Of a DNA stretch of 64,000 nt, positions 16,901-24,569 are shown piece by piece. This DNA comes from a bacterium (GTDB taxonomy: Bacteria > Krumholzibacteriota > Krumholzibacteriia > LZORAL124-64-63), in the NCBI GenBank assembly GCA_016712675.1, contig JADJQR010000001.1, positions 2,976,001 through 3,040,000 of the forward strand. The letters are read 5' to 3'. Position numbers and translations under genes: made by a program. Positions within the stretch are counted from its first letter, which is position 1, and each line of letters opens with the position of its first letter. The notes beneath the pieces were generated by a model. It was given only the letters and a program-made list of their open reading frames with translations, ran no database searches and was not told where the DNA came from.

Positions 16901-18136
16901 GACCTGGTCGAGGGCCTGCAGTTCGGGCTCGAGCACGGCGTGCACCTGTTCTCGATGAGCGCCGGCTGGAGCCTGGCTGGCAGCGAGGTGCGCGCGGCCA
17001 ACCGCTATAACGCCGAGATGCTGCTGGCGATGGATGTGCCGCTGTTCGCCGCGGCCGGCAATGGCAGCCCCACCGGCCACTACGCGGTGCCGACCGACAT
17101 CGCCAGTCCGGCCGATTGCCCGAGCCCCTGGTACGCACCCGGCGGCGGCCGTTCCGCCGTGATCACCATCGGCGGCCTGACCAATACCGGCGCGGTGGAG
17201 TCGTCCTCCAGCTACGGACCCACGTCCTGGAACATCGCCAACCCGTACGGAGCGGTGAACTACCGCGACTACCCGTACCCCCCGGGGCTGATGAAGCCCG
17301 ACCTGGCGGCGCCGGGCACGAACGTGACGAGCCTGGCCGGTGCCGGCGGCTACGTCGCCTATACGGGCACCAGCATGGCCTGTCCGCAGGTGGCCGCCGC
17401 CGCGGCGATCCTGCTGGGCGCCTCGCCGGGCCTGGATCCCGCGCAGCTGGCCGAGGCGCTCGAGACGTCCGCCACCGACATCTCGGCGGCCCCGGCCACG
17501 GCCGGCCGCGATCCCTACACAGGGGCCGGCCGCATCCACATTCCGTCGGCGCTGGCCGGGGTGCCGATGGGCACGGCCCTCGAGTTCACGATCCAGAACA
17601 CCGGCAACCTGCCGCTGGTCCTGGGGACGGCCACCCCGGGCGCCAACTGGATCTCGGTCGACCAGCCGCCCGCGTGGCTGGACCCGGGCCTGACCGCCCG
17701 CCTGTCGGCGCGGATCGAGCCGGCCGGACTGCTCGAGGGCGTGCACGAGACGTTCGTGGCGTTCACCAGCAACGCCCCGGGCTCTCCGCACCTGCTGCCG
17801 GTGCAGCTGATCTACGGCGACTACGCGACCGGCGTCGGGGACGACGTGCCGGTGCGCGCGGCCGGGCGGCTGGACGGCTACCCCAACCCATTCAACCCGC
17901 GCACGACGCTGCGCTTCGCGCTGGCGGTGCCGGCGCGCGCGATCCTGGAGGTGCACGACCCGGCCGGCCGGCTGGTGCGGCGGCTGCTGGCGGCGGACCT
18001 GCCTGCCGGCGCGCACGACATCGCCTGGGACGGGAAGGACGATGCCGGGCGCGCGGTGGCCAGCGGCCAGTACCTGGCCCGCCTGCGCGCCGGCGACGCC
18101 GAGCCGGTGACCAGGAAGCTGATGCTCGTGCGGTAG
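13982..18136 (+). CDS. Large secreted subtilisin-like (S8) protease with sialidase-like N-terminal region and FlgD-like C-terminal module
   Basis: A 1384-residue exported protein. Order: signal peptide (about 1-33), a low-complexity linker, a BNR/sialidase-like beta-propeller region (about 165-560), a CARDB-like adhesion domain (about 580-690), the S8 peptidase (about 870-1185), a beta-sandwich (about 1190-1270) and a FlgD-Ig-like end (YPNPFNPRTTLRF ... KLMLVR). The catalytic triad is visible: Asp near 893 (GHLDSGVAYDHPDL), His near 938 (WHHGTHTAGL) and Ser near 1130 (TGTSMACPQVAA), with the oxyanion asparagine in AAAGNGSP. It probably degrades extracellular protein and is held at the surface or sorted by the C-terminal module. 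Start ATG 13982 has CGGAGCG upstream. An ATG immediately follows it. Confidence 0.88.
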   Translation: MMRCSRSVTGILRRGLLAGGLAVGLSTMPAAANDVRPAPSARRAVPARPLSAHLQATPAADVPDTGLPAATMVTATPAGGHRARRTAAGTGHRADFTEVDLTARTKSSAQPDTATARQSPAMRARLRQLTDPFFLRTRGAAAPAAGGDRRAQSIGSTSARSATKAAPWSANALLGNPTNMNDDHVTLATSPDGSVLYAAFSAVDLGSTDRDIHVARSLNQGLTWQVWELPSFTTDEYQPELAVDGGGYLHVVWIRDDGVILRSRSSNPGDPSAWAWVKGLTVGEPCAVPSIAVTGAGDFAKVFIAANWLTVNYDYYQYEWTLIFMYSSNGGNTVTYDYFLPDGYPDYWPDVAMDAGTVHFVNAEQDAETGEMEILIATDAYTGSFASPASFTGWTPSNGGYPRVACQGQDVYVAYQLDYTDGITSDGDIIYTHSADAGASFYGPYGLVADEYDSVGPSLFVRGGVVGCTWLDAPNGGDEFHLATRLASGHGAADFFGDVEVITDAPTVEPVFHAADAVLSGVRAHAAWSDRRDFPTQGRNVYTARRDLRADLAAFTPAGWGDALVANMIRGQRATGYTAAGDTNWVSFAFLNAGLLDIPRSFLIDLELDGVPYASWQLDGGLPAGSYVPLEDFPLTGPAGAHTLTVRLDPAAQIAEDDETDNAFARSFEFLAGDPGLRFRPSGLVTIVNPYLKRAEALTLAQDPPLRREAWLDPVDPRLREAMAGAQPGGLLPVMIVPAERLDPERLAVRLQGATRSARREAIALAARAQVALAMDGLRPLLAAAANAGVADSGVAKSGAATAPRALWLSGSIRADLSPATITALAAEPGVGRLWLDDTRSRTFGGALAPAGTDGTTTAPDKALAWHLQAIGADQAWAAGNTGAGVLVGHLDSGVAYDHPDLASRLWNGGAAFPHHGWDAVDEDDDPYDGDTTWHHGTHTAGLIVGDGTAGTTTGVAPGARVMALRVVPGYQADLVEGLQFGLEHGVHLFSMSAGWSLAGSEVRAANRYNAEMLLAMDVPLFAAAGNGSPTGHYAVPTDIASPADCPSPWYAPGGGRSAVITIGGLTNTGAVESSSSYGPTSWNIANPYGAVNYRDYPYPPGLMKPDLAAPGTNVTSLAGAGGYVAYTGTSMACPQVAAAAAILLGASPGLDPAQLAEALETSATDISAAPATAGRDPYTGAGRIHIPSALAGVPMGTALEFTIQNTGNLPLVLGTATPGANWISVDQPPAWLDPGLTARLSARIEPAGLLEGVHETFVAFTSNAPGSPHLLPVQLIYGDYATGVGDDVPVRAAGRLDGYPNPFNPRTTLRFALAVPARAILEVHDPAGRLVRRLLAADLPAGAHDIAWDGKDDAGRAVASGQYLARLRAGDAEPVTRKLMLVR

Positions 18137-18158
18137 GTTCCGGCGCGGGCGTCCGCGC

Positions 18159-19703
18159 TCAGCGGCGCTCCCCGAGGGCGGCGGCCACGCGCTGGGCCAG
18201 CTCCTGCGCCGAGAACGGCTTCTGCAGCAGGTCGGCCACGAACGGCAGTCCGGCGCTGCCGGCCAGGAACTCGGCGGGATAGCCCGAGGTCAGCAGCACC
18301 GGCAGCGCCGGCAGCGCCTCGCGCGCGCGCCGGACCAACGCGACCCCGTCCATCCCGGGCATGACGATGTCCGAGAGCAGAAGGTCGATGCCGTCGCCCG
18401 CCTCGGCGAGCACCGCCAATGCCCGCTCACCATCGGCGACGACGGTGACGCGGTAGCCGGCGCGCTCGAGCATGACCCGTACCAGCCGGCTGGTAGCCGC
18501 TTCGTCCTCGACCAGCAGGATGTGCGCGCCGCTCGCCGGCTGCGTCGCGACGCCCGCACCGCGCGCATTGCCGTTCAATGTCGCCGGCGTCGCCTGCGGC
18601 AGGTAGATGCAGAAGCGCGTCCCGCGGCCAGGCGTGCTCGCGACCGCGACAGACCCCCCCGACTGGCGCACGATGCCGTACACCGTCGCCAGCCCCAGTC
18701 CCGTCCCGCGGCCCGCCGGCTTGGTCGTGAAGAACGGATCGAAGATCCGGGGCAGGTCGGCCGCCGCGATGCCCTCGCCGTCGTCCTCGGCGATCAGCGC
18801 CACGTAGGGCCCTGGCGGCAGAGGATCCTGCAGATCGGGCGTGCGTTCATCGACGGTCACGGGCGCCACCGCCAGGCGGAAGCGCCCGCCCGGGCGCACG
18901 GCGTCGCGTGCATTGGCGGCCAGGTTCAGCGCCACCTGAGAGACCTGCCCCGGATCCGCGCGGACCCACAGGGGGCGGTCTCCGGGCTCGATCGCGGTTT
19001 CCACGCCCTCTCCCAGCAGGCGCCGCAGCAGGTCGGCCATGTCGGCCACCGTCGCGGCCAGGTCGATCGTCTGCGGCCGCAGCACCTGCTTGCGGCTGAA
19101 CGCCAGCAACTGGCCCACCAGGTCGGCGGCGCGACGACCGGCCTTCAGGATCTCCGCTGCGCTCGCCTGCTGGTCGGGCAGATCCCCGAGGTCCGCCAGC
19201 AGCAGTTCGGAGTTGCCGATGATCGCCACCAGCAGGTTGTTGAAGTCGTGGGCAATGCCGCTGGAGAGCCGGCCCAGCGCCTCCATCTTGTGCGCCTGCA
19301 CCAGTTCGGCCTCCAGCCGCCGCCGCTCGGTCAGGTCCCGCCACACCACGTGCAGCATCGCCCTGCCTGCCGTGGGCACCGACGTCAGCAGCACCTCGAC
19401 CGGGAACACCTCGCCATTGGCGCGCTGGTGGTCCCACTCGAAGCGGTGGCTGCCGCCCTCGAAGGCCAGCGCCATCATCTCGTTGGCCTTGTCGAAGGAG
19501 CGCCGGCCATCGGGCTGCAGTTCCGGCGAAAGTTCAGAGGGATGGGTCTGCAACAGGTCGTCGCGCGTGCGGTAGCGCAGCATGCGGACGGTCGCCTCGT
19601 TGCAGTCGACGAAGCGGTCGCCCTCGATGATGAGAAAGGCGTCGCCGGTACGCTCGAAGTACTGGCGGTAGAGGTCCTCGACGGGACCGCCGGGCTGGGT
19701 CAA
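18159..19703 (-). CDS. Hybrid sensor histidine kinase (PAS-HisKA-HATPase-REC)
   Basis: A 514-residue soluble hybrid kinase without membrane segments. Domains: PAS (about 8-125), HisKA dimerisation helix with phosphorylatable His152 (SSGIAHDFNN), HATPase with N-box near 260, G1 (EDDGEGI) near 307 and G2 (GRGTGLGLA) near 331, then a receiver domain (about 394-510) with Asp445 (LSDIVMPGMDG) and the KPF lysine near 496. The HDFNN box is typical of kinases with a C-terminal receiver. The signal is presumably sensed in the cytoplasm by the PAS domain. No partner regulator lies next to it. Start: I propose TTG 19703 with AAGGAAGG upstream. The longer frame to 19883 begins with a basic, non-conserved leader. 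Confidence 0.85.
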   Translation of the reverse strand: MTQPGGPVEDLYRQYFERTGDAFLIIEGDRFVDCNEATVRMLRYRTRDDLLQTHPSELSPELQPDGRRSFDKANEMMALAFEGGSHRFEWDHQRANGEVFPVEVLLTSVPTAGRAMLHVVWRDLTERRRLEAELVQAHKMEALGRLSSGIAHDFNNLLVAIIGNSELLLADLGDLPDQQASAAEILKAGRRAADLVGQLLAFSRKQVLRPQTIDLAATVADMADLLRRLLGEGVETAIEPGDRPLWVRADPGQVSQVALNLAANARDAVRPGGRFRLAVAPVTVDERTPDLQDPLPPGPYVALIAEDDGEGIAAADLPRIFDPFFTTKPAGRGTGLGLATVYGIVRQSGGSVAVASTPGRGTRFCIYLPQATPATLNGNARGAGVATQPASGAHILLVEDEAATSRLVRVMLERAGYRVTVVADGERALAVLAEAGDGIDLLLSDIVMPGMDGVALVRRAREALPALPVLLTSGYPAEFLAGSAGLPFVADLLQKPFSAQELAQRVAAALGERR

Positions 19704-19845
19704 GGGGCAGACCTTCCTTCGGGCGGGGCCGCGCGGGCCGGGCAACGCGCCCAGGGTAGCGACCCGGCGGCATCGTAGCGGCGAAATCCCCCCGCGGCAA
19801 CGGGTAATCCGCAGGCGAACGGATCCGGGAACTCCCGGCCAGGGG

Positions 19846-19874
19846 TTGGAGTTAGCCGCCCTTTGCGCTACCGT
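19846..19874 (+). promoter_or_regulatory. Predicted promoter of the Gld-like ABC cluster
   Basis: TTGGAG (19846-19851), a 17-base spacer and TACCGT (19869-19874), about 80 bases upstream of the ATPase start. The -35 resembles that before ssnA. The -10 is weak by consensus. Confidence 0.35.
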
Positions 19875-19954
19875 GGCCGTCACGGCCCACGCGGGCCGGT
19901 CGCCGGCATCAACGGCGAGATGCGTGGAACCCTACCCCCTGAGGAGCTTTGGCG

Positions 19955-20905
19955 ATGATCGAAGTCAGCGGTCTGTCCAAGAGCTTCGGGACCATGAAGG
20001 CGCTCGACGACGTGTCGTTCCGGATCGGCCGGGGAGAGATCCTCGGCTTTCTGGGCCCCAACGGCGCGGGCAAGAGCACGACCATGAAGATCATCACGAC
20101 CTTCCTGGCCCCCGACGGCGGCACGGTCAAGGTCGACGGGATCGATGTCCTGGAGCAACCCCTGGAAGTGCGGCGGCGCATCGGGTACCTACCCGAGAAC
20201 GTGCCCCTGTATCTGGACATGAATATCCACGAGTACCTGGGCTTCGTCGGCTCGGCGCGCGGCCTGGAGGGCGCGCGGCTGCGCGAGCGGCTGGACTGGT
20301 GCGTGGAGGCCTGCGGCCTGCGCACCGAGTACCGCAAGAACATCGGCGAGCTGTCCAAGGGCTACAGGCAGCGCACCGGCCTGGCGCAGGCGCTGATCCA
20401 CGACCCGGACATCCTGATCCTCGACGAGCCGACCAGCGGACTGGATCCCCTGCAGATCCTCGGGATCCGCGAGCTGATCCGGAGCCTGGCCGGAAGCAAG
20501 ACCATCATCTTCTCCACGCACATCCTGCAGGAGGTCAGCCCGGTGACCGATCGCGTGGTGATCATCAACGAGGGGCGCATCATCGCCGACGGCACGGTGG
20601 GCGATCTGTCGCGCGGCGCGATGGGCAGCAACCGCGTCTACGTGGGCGCGCGCGCCGATGCCGCCGCGGTCGAGGCGGCGCTGCGCTCGCTGCCGGCGAT
20701 CAGCGAACTGCGGCCGCTGCCCGCGGCTGACGGCTGCCGCTTCGAGGCGCGCGCCCCGTTCAGCGAGGACCTGGTCGGCGCCGTCGAGCGCCTGGCCCGC
20801 GGCGGCGGCTGGCAGCTGACCGAGCTGCACGAGGCGCCCTACTCGCTGGAGGACACGTTCATCGCGCTGACGCGCCGCGCCCGCGGTCTGAAGGAGGTGG
20901 CGTGA
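19955..20905 (+). CDS. ABC transporter ATP-binding protein (GldA-like)
   Basis: A 316-residue ATPase. Walker A GPNGAGKST (about residues 36-44), an ABC signature LSKGYRQR, Walker B ILILDEPTSGLDP and the switch STHIL are all present. A C-terminal extension of about 90 residues follows. It powers the permease encoded next. The order ATPase - permease - Gld G-like auxiliary protein - DUF4340 protein is a known conserved set, named gldA/gldF/gldG in gliding Bacteroidota but also widespread in non-gliding bacteria, where its cargo is unknown. Start ATG 19955 is 8 bases from GAGGAG. The TTG at 19949 is too close to that site. The next gene starts one base after its stop. Confidence 0.9.
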   Translation: MIEVSGLSKSFGTMKALDDVSFRIGRGEILGFLGPNGAGKSTTMKIITTFLAPDGGTVKVDGIDVLEQPLEVRRRIGYLPENVPLYLDMNIHEYLGFVGSARGLEGARLRERLDWCVEACGLRTEYRKNIGELSKGYRQRTGLAQALIHDPDILILDEPTSGLDPLQILGIRELIRSLAGSKTIIFSTHILQEVSPVTDRVVIINEGRIIADGTVGDLSRGAMGSNRVYVGARADAAAVEAALRSLPAISELRPLPAADGCRFEARAPFSEDLVGAVERLARGGGWQLTELHEAPYSLEDTFIALTRRARGLKEVA

Positions 20906-20906
20906 A

Positions 20907-21632
20907 ATGCGCAGCAGCCTGGTGATCTTCCGGCGCGAATTTGCCGCCTATTTCAACAGCCCGATCGCGTACATCTTCATCATCGCCTTCCTGGTGCTGA
21001 ACGCGGGGCTGTTCATGACGGGCTTCTTCCTGAACGGCGCGGCCGACCTGCGCGCTTTCTTCGGGAACCTGCCCTTCTTCCTGATCTTCTTCATCCCGGC
21101 CGTCAGCATGCGTTTGTGGGCCGAGGACAAGCGCCTCGGCACGTTCGAGCTGCTGATGACGCTGCCCATGCGCACGGCTGACGTGATGCTGGGCAAGTAC
21201 CTGGCCGCGCTGGCCTTCTACCTGGTGGCGCTGGCCGGAACGCTCACGCTTCCGATCATGGTCGGCGCCCTGGGCAATCCGGACCACGGGGCGATCGCCA
21301 GCGGTTACCTCGGCGCGATCCTGTTGGGCGCTCTCTACCTCGGCATCGGCACCTTCACCAGCGGGCTGATGCGCGACCAGATCTCGGCCGTCATCCTGGG
21401 CATCATGTCCTGCTTCCTGCTCTTCATCCTGGGCATTCCGGCCGTGGCGGCGACGATTGACGGCTGGGTGCCGGGACTGGGCTCGCTGCTGCAGAACTAC
21501 CTGGGACTGTCCGGGCACTATGAGATGATGCTGCGCGGGGTGGTCGGCGCGGCTGACCTGGCCTATTTCCTGGGCCTGACCGCGGTGTTCCTGGTGCTCA
21601 ACGCGCTGTGGCTCGAGGGGAGGAAGTACTGA
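20907..21632 (+). CDS. ABC-2 type permease (GldF-like)
   Basis: A 241-residue inner-membrane permease with six hydrophobic segments and a short N-terminal interface helix (SSLVIFRREFAAYFNSP). RLWAEDKRLGTFELLMTLPM is the coupling region typical of ABC-2 permeases of this cluster. It has AAGGAGG within the end of the upstream gene, and its stop overlaps the next start by one base (TGATG). The partner ATPase is immediately upstream. Substrate is not known. Confidence 0.9.
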   Translation: MRSSLVIFRREFAAYFNSPIAYIFIIAFLVLNAGLFMTGFFLNGAADLRAFFGNLPFFLIFFIPAVSMRLWAEDKRLGTFELLMTLPMRTADVMLGKYLAALAFYLVALAGTLTLPIMVGALGNPDHGAIASGYLGAILLGALYLGIGTFTSGLMRDQISAVILGIMSCFLLFILGIPAVAATIDGWVPGLGSLLQNYLGLSGHYEMMLRGVVGAADLAYFLGLTAVFLVLNALWLEGRKY

Positions 21633-23368
21633 TGAACAACAAGCGACGGAACTTCCGCCTGACCTTCGCAGCGGCGGCCGTGCTGCTGGCGGTGATCGCG
21701 TTCTTCCTGGTCTCGGTGCTGGGGAACCTGCCGGGCGCCCGGCTGGACCTGACTCGCGACCGGCTGTTCACGATGTCGCCGGCAGCAGTGGAAGTCCTCG
21801 AGGGCCTGAAGGTCCCGGTCCAGGTGAAGCTGTACATCACGCCGTCCGACAAGATGCCGACACAGCTGCGCACGCTGGAGCGCGACCTGACCGAGCGCCT
21901 GCGCAACTTCGAGCAGGTGGCCGGCGGCATGCTCGAGTTCGCGGTCCACAACCCGCAAGACGACGAGGAGATGCAGGAATCCCTTGCCGCCAAGGGCATC
22001 CGGCCGTTCCAGGTGCAGTCCATCGAGAAGGACGAGATGGGCATCAAGCTCATCTGGAGCGCGATGACCATCGCCTACAAGGACCAGCCCGAGGAGGTGT
22101 TGCCGCAGCTGCTGCCGCAGAGCCTGGTTTCGCTGGAACAGGACGTGATCGGGCCCGTGTACCGGCTGACCCGCGAAAAGGCGCCGCGGGTGGCGGTGTT
22201 CGGGCCCAAGAAGGAGATCGACCGGCAGCTGGCGATGATGTACCTGCAGCAGGGCATGCAGCCGCCGCCGCCACAGGAGCAGTACACACGACTGAGCGAG
22301 GTCCTGCAGCAGGAGCACTACGAGGTGGTTCCGGTCGAGTTGACGGCAGCCTCGCCCGTGCCCCCGGACATCGACCTGCTGGTGGTCATGGCCGGGGCAC
22401 CGCTGCAGGAACGCCAGGCCTGGGAGGTCAACCGCGCCCTGACCTCCGGCATCCCGGTGGTGCTGGCCGTGCAGGCGCACGAGTACGGCTACTCCCCGGC
22501 CCCGGGCGGCGGCTGGTCGGTGCACGGCCAGGACATCGCCACGGGAATCGAGCCCATGCTCGCCGGCTTCGGGCTGACCGTCAGCGAGGACCACTTCATG
22601 GACTCGGCGATGGAGGTCATCGAGCTGCCGCGCGAGGTCAACCTCGGTGGCCTGCGCGTGCAGACGCGCGAGCCGGTGCGGGCGCCGATCCAGATCCGCG
22701 TCACCGAGTCGCAGATGAACCCGGCCTCGCCCGTGGTCAACCGCATCGCGTCGCTGTTCTATCTCTGGGGCACGCCCGTGGACATCGACGCGGCGAAGCT
22801 GGCGGCCGCCGGCCTGGAGTGCTCGACGCTCATGAGCAGCAGCGAGGACTGCTGGCGGCTGCCGTGGAGCGAGGGCCCGGTCACTGGCCAGATGATCGAC
22901 CCGTCGGGCCGCACGATGGCTGGCGCGCAGCCTCTGGCCGTCCTGGTCGAGGGCACGTTCCCGGATTCCTGGGCGGGCAAGCCCGTACCGATGGAAGCCG
23001 AGGGCGAAGGGATAGTCCCCGCCCCGGCCGCGCCACGCCCCGGGCGCCTGCTGTTGGTGGGCTGCGCGAAGATGTTCGACGACTCCCTCATCGGCGCCAT
23101 GCAGAACGGCCTGCTGCTGATGAACGGCGTCGACTACCTGGCCGGCTCGCAGGCGCTGCTGAGCATCCGCGCCAAGTCGCTGACCAGCCGGGTCATCAAG
23201 CCGGTCGACGCGCAGGCCAAGCTGTTCTGGCGGCTGTTCACGGTGCTGCTGGTCCCGGCTGCCATCGCGGCCTACGGCATCTTCCGCGCGGGGCTGCGGC
23301 GCAAGGAAGCCGCCCGCTACCGCGACAACCTGCGGCGGCCCGTGGCCGACGCGCGCCAGGGAGGTTGA
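21632..23368 (+). CDS. GldG-like ABC auxiliary membrane protein
   Basis: A 578-residue protein anchored by an N-terminal transmembrane helix (about 10-32) and a C-terminal one (about 535-560), with a large periplasmic part between. The periplasmic part begins LDLTRDRLFTMSPAAVEVLEGL, the standard opening of the ABC_transp_aux / GldG family, and contains RVAVFGPKKEID and a VVMAGAPLQ segment that resemble a glutamine-amidotransferase-like Rossmann fold. These proteins sit with the ABC permease and their role is poorly known. Start ATG 21632 overlaps the previous stop. An upstream ATG at 21608 would read through the permease end. Confidence 0.85.
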   Translation: MNNKRRNFRLTFAAAAVLLAVIAFFLVSVLGNLPGARLDLTRDRLFTMSPAAVEVLEGLKVPVQVKLYITPSDKMPTQLRTLERDLTERLRNFEQVAGGMLEFAVHNPQDDEEMQESLAAKGIRPFQVQSIEKDEMGIKLIWSAMTIAYKDQPEEVLPQLLPQSLVSLEQDVIGPVYRLTREKAPRVAVFGPKKEIDRQLAMMYLQQGMQPPPPQEQYTRLSEVLQQEHYEVVPVELTAASPVPPDIDLLVVMAGAPLQERQAWEVNRALTSGIPVVLAVQAHEYGYSPAPGGGWSVHGQDIATGIEPMLAGFGLTVSEDHFMDSAMEVIELPREVNLGGLRVQTREPVRAPIQIRVTESQMNPASPVVNRIASLFYLWGTPVDIDAAKLAAAGLECSTLMSSSEDCWRLPWSEGPVTGQMIDPSGRTMAGAQPLAVLVEGTFPDSWAGKPVPMEAEGEGIVPAPAAPRPGRLLLVGCAKMFDDSLIGAMQNGLLLMNGVDYLAGSQALLSIRAKSLTSRVIKPVDAQAKLFWRLFTVLLVPAAIAAYGIFRAGLRRKEAARYRDNLRRPVADARQGG

Positions 23369-23371
23369 GCC

Positions 23372-24403
23372 ATGGTCACGAGGCGCACACTGGCGATCCT
23401 GGCGGTTGTCGTGGTCGTCCTGGTCGGCATCAGCGCGGTGCAGAAGCTGGGACATCGACGTGCCACGTCGCGCGCGGCTTCGTCGGTGCTGGTCGAAGGC
23501 ACGTACACGGCCGAATCGGTGGGTCGGCTGGAACTGGGCCGGGGCGCCGAGACGCGAGCGGTGGTCCTGGCTTCGGGCCCCGACGGCTGGCGGGTCGAGA
23601 CGGCCTGGAGCGCGCGAGCAAGCCGAGAACGGATCGACGCCCTGCTCTCTGCGCTGGGCGACCTGCACGGCGAGTACCGCTCCGACAGCCGCGACGTGCT
23701 GGGTGACTACGGTCTGGACGACGAGGCCGCCGTGACGATCCGTGCCTTCGGCCGCGACGGACAGCCTCTGTTCGGGCTTGACGTGGGCGGGCGGCCGCAG
23801 GGCGGGGCCGGGAACTTCGTCCGCCGACCGGGCGCCGACGAAGTATATCTGACGACCGCAGGTATCCTGGCGCAGCTGGGCATCTACGGTGAGCCCACGC
23901 TCCCCTCCTCCCGTCACTTCCTGGACCTGCAGGCCGTGAAGGAGGAACGCGTTGCCGTCGACGCGATCCGCCTGCGCGAGGCGACGGGCACGCGCGAGTA
24001 TCGCAAGGTCTTCTCGCCGCCGGCCGCCGCCGACTCGGCGTCGGTGGCAGCCGTGCGCAACACGTGGGAATGGCAGGCAGCCCCCGGCACCCGCGGGCCG
24101 ACGCCCGCCAAGACGAAGGTCGATGCGGTCCTTGGCAGCCTGGTCAGCGTGCGCGCCGCAGACCTGGGCGACCCGGCGGCACCCGCGTCCGCCTACGGCC
24201 TGGACGCTCCCCTGCGCGAGGCAACCCTGGTGATGGCAGACGGCCGGGAAGTCGTGCTCGAGTTCGGCGCCGACCGCCCGGCCGAGGGCGACAAGCCCGG
24301 CGGCACGTGGCTGCGCGTACGCGGCGATCCGTCGATCTGGGTGGCGACCGAGTACACGATGAAGAATGTCTTCAAGTCGGCCGACGAGTTGAAGGCGGAC
24401 TAG
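23372..24403 (+). CDS. DUF4340-domain protein
   Basis: A 343-residue protein with an N-terminal membrane anchor (LAILAVVVVVLVGISAV) and a periplasmic DUF4340 region. The pattern LDVGGRPQGGAGNFVRRPGADEVYLT (around 130-155) and a second, similar half near VVLEFGADRPAEGDKPGGTWLRV (around 290-312) show the internal duplication seen in the family. It is the last gene of the Gld-like cluster, 3 bases from the preceding stop, and is followed by a strong terminator. Its function is unknown; membership in the complex is inferred from conserved neighbourhood. Confidence 0.85.
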   Translation: MVTRRTLAILAVVVVVLVGISAVQKLGHRRATSRAASSVLVEGTYTAESVGRLELGRGAETRAVVLASGPDGWRVETAWSARASRERIDALLSALGDLHGEYRSDSRDVLGDYGLDDEAAVTIRAFGRDGQPLFGLDVGGRPQGGAGNFVRRPGADEVYLTTAGILAQLGIYGEPTLPSSRHFLDLQAVKEERVAVDAIRLREATGTREYRKVFSPPAAADSASVAAVRNTWEWQAAPGTRGPTPAKTKVDAVLGSLVSVRAADLGDPAAPASAYGLDAPLREATLVMADGREVVLEFGADRPAEGDKPGGTWLRVRGDPSIWVATEYTMKNVFKSADELKAD

Positions 24404-24423
24404 GGACGGCAACCCCGGCCGGT

Positions 24424-24457
24424 CAGGAGGGACCGCCGAGGCGGTCCCTCCTGTTTT
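24424..24457 (+). terminator. Intrinsic terminator after the Gld-like cluster
   Basis: A perfect 14-base-pair stem, CAGGAGGGACCGCC and its complement, separated by only GA and followed by TTTT. It lies 20 bases after the DUF4340 stop and separates this cluster from ssnA. Confidence 0.9.
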
Positions 24458-24480
24458 CGCCCGGGCAAGGCAGCCGGGCG

Positions 24481-24509
24481 TTGGAATTTCCGTCCGCCCA
24501 CCCTATCAT
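24481..24509 (+). promoter_or_regulatory. Predicted promoter of the ssnA-ygeY block
   Basis: TTGGAA (24481-24486), a 17-base spacer and TATCAT (24504-24509), 60 bases upstream of the ssnA GTG and directly after a terminator. This is a good sigma-70-type match for this genome. Confidence 0.6.
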
Positions 24510-24569
24510 TGCCGAGGCGTTCCCGCGCGGACGTGCCGCGCGACCGAGTCCGGGCCAGGAGGGGTTGAC

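Noticed and set aside
14462-18016. Minus-strand open frame of 1184 codons
   Set aside because: Antisense to the S8 protease, whose catalytic triad is in the plus frame. No motif or start signal is seen in the minus frame.
19949-19951. TTG as start of the GldA-like ATPase
   Set aside because: Only 2 bases from the GAGGAG site. The ATG at 19955 has the right spacing.
21563-24412. Minus-strand open frame of 949 codons
   Set aside because: Antisense to the Gld-like auxiliary and DUF4340 genes. Low-complexity composition, no recognisable domain.
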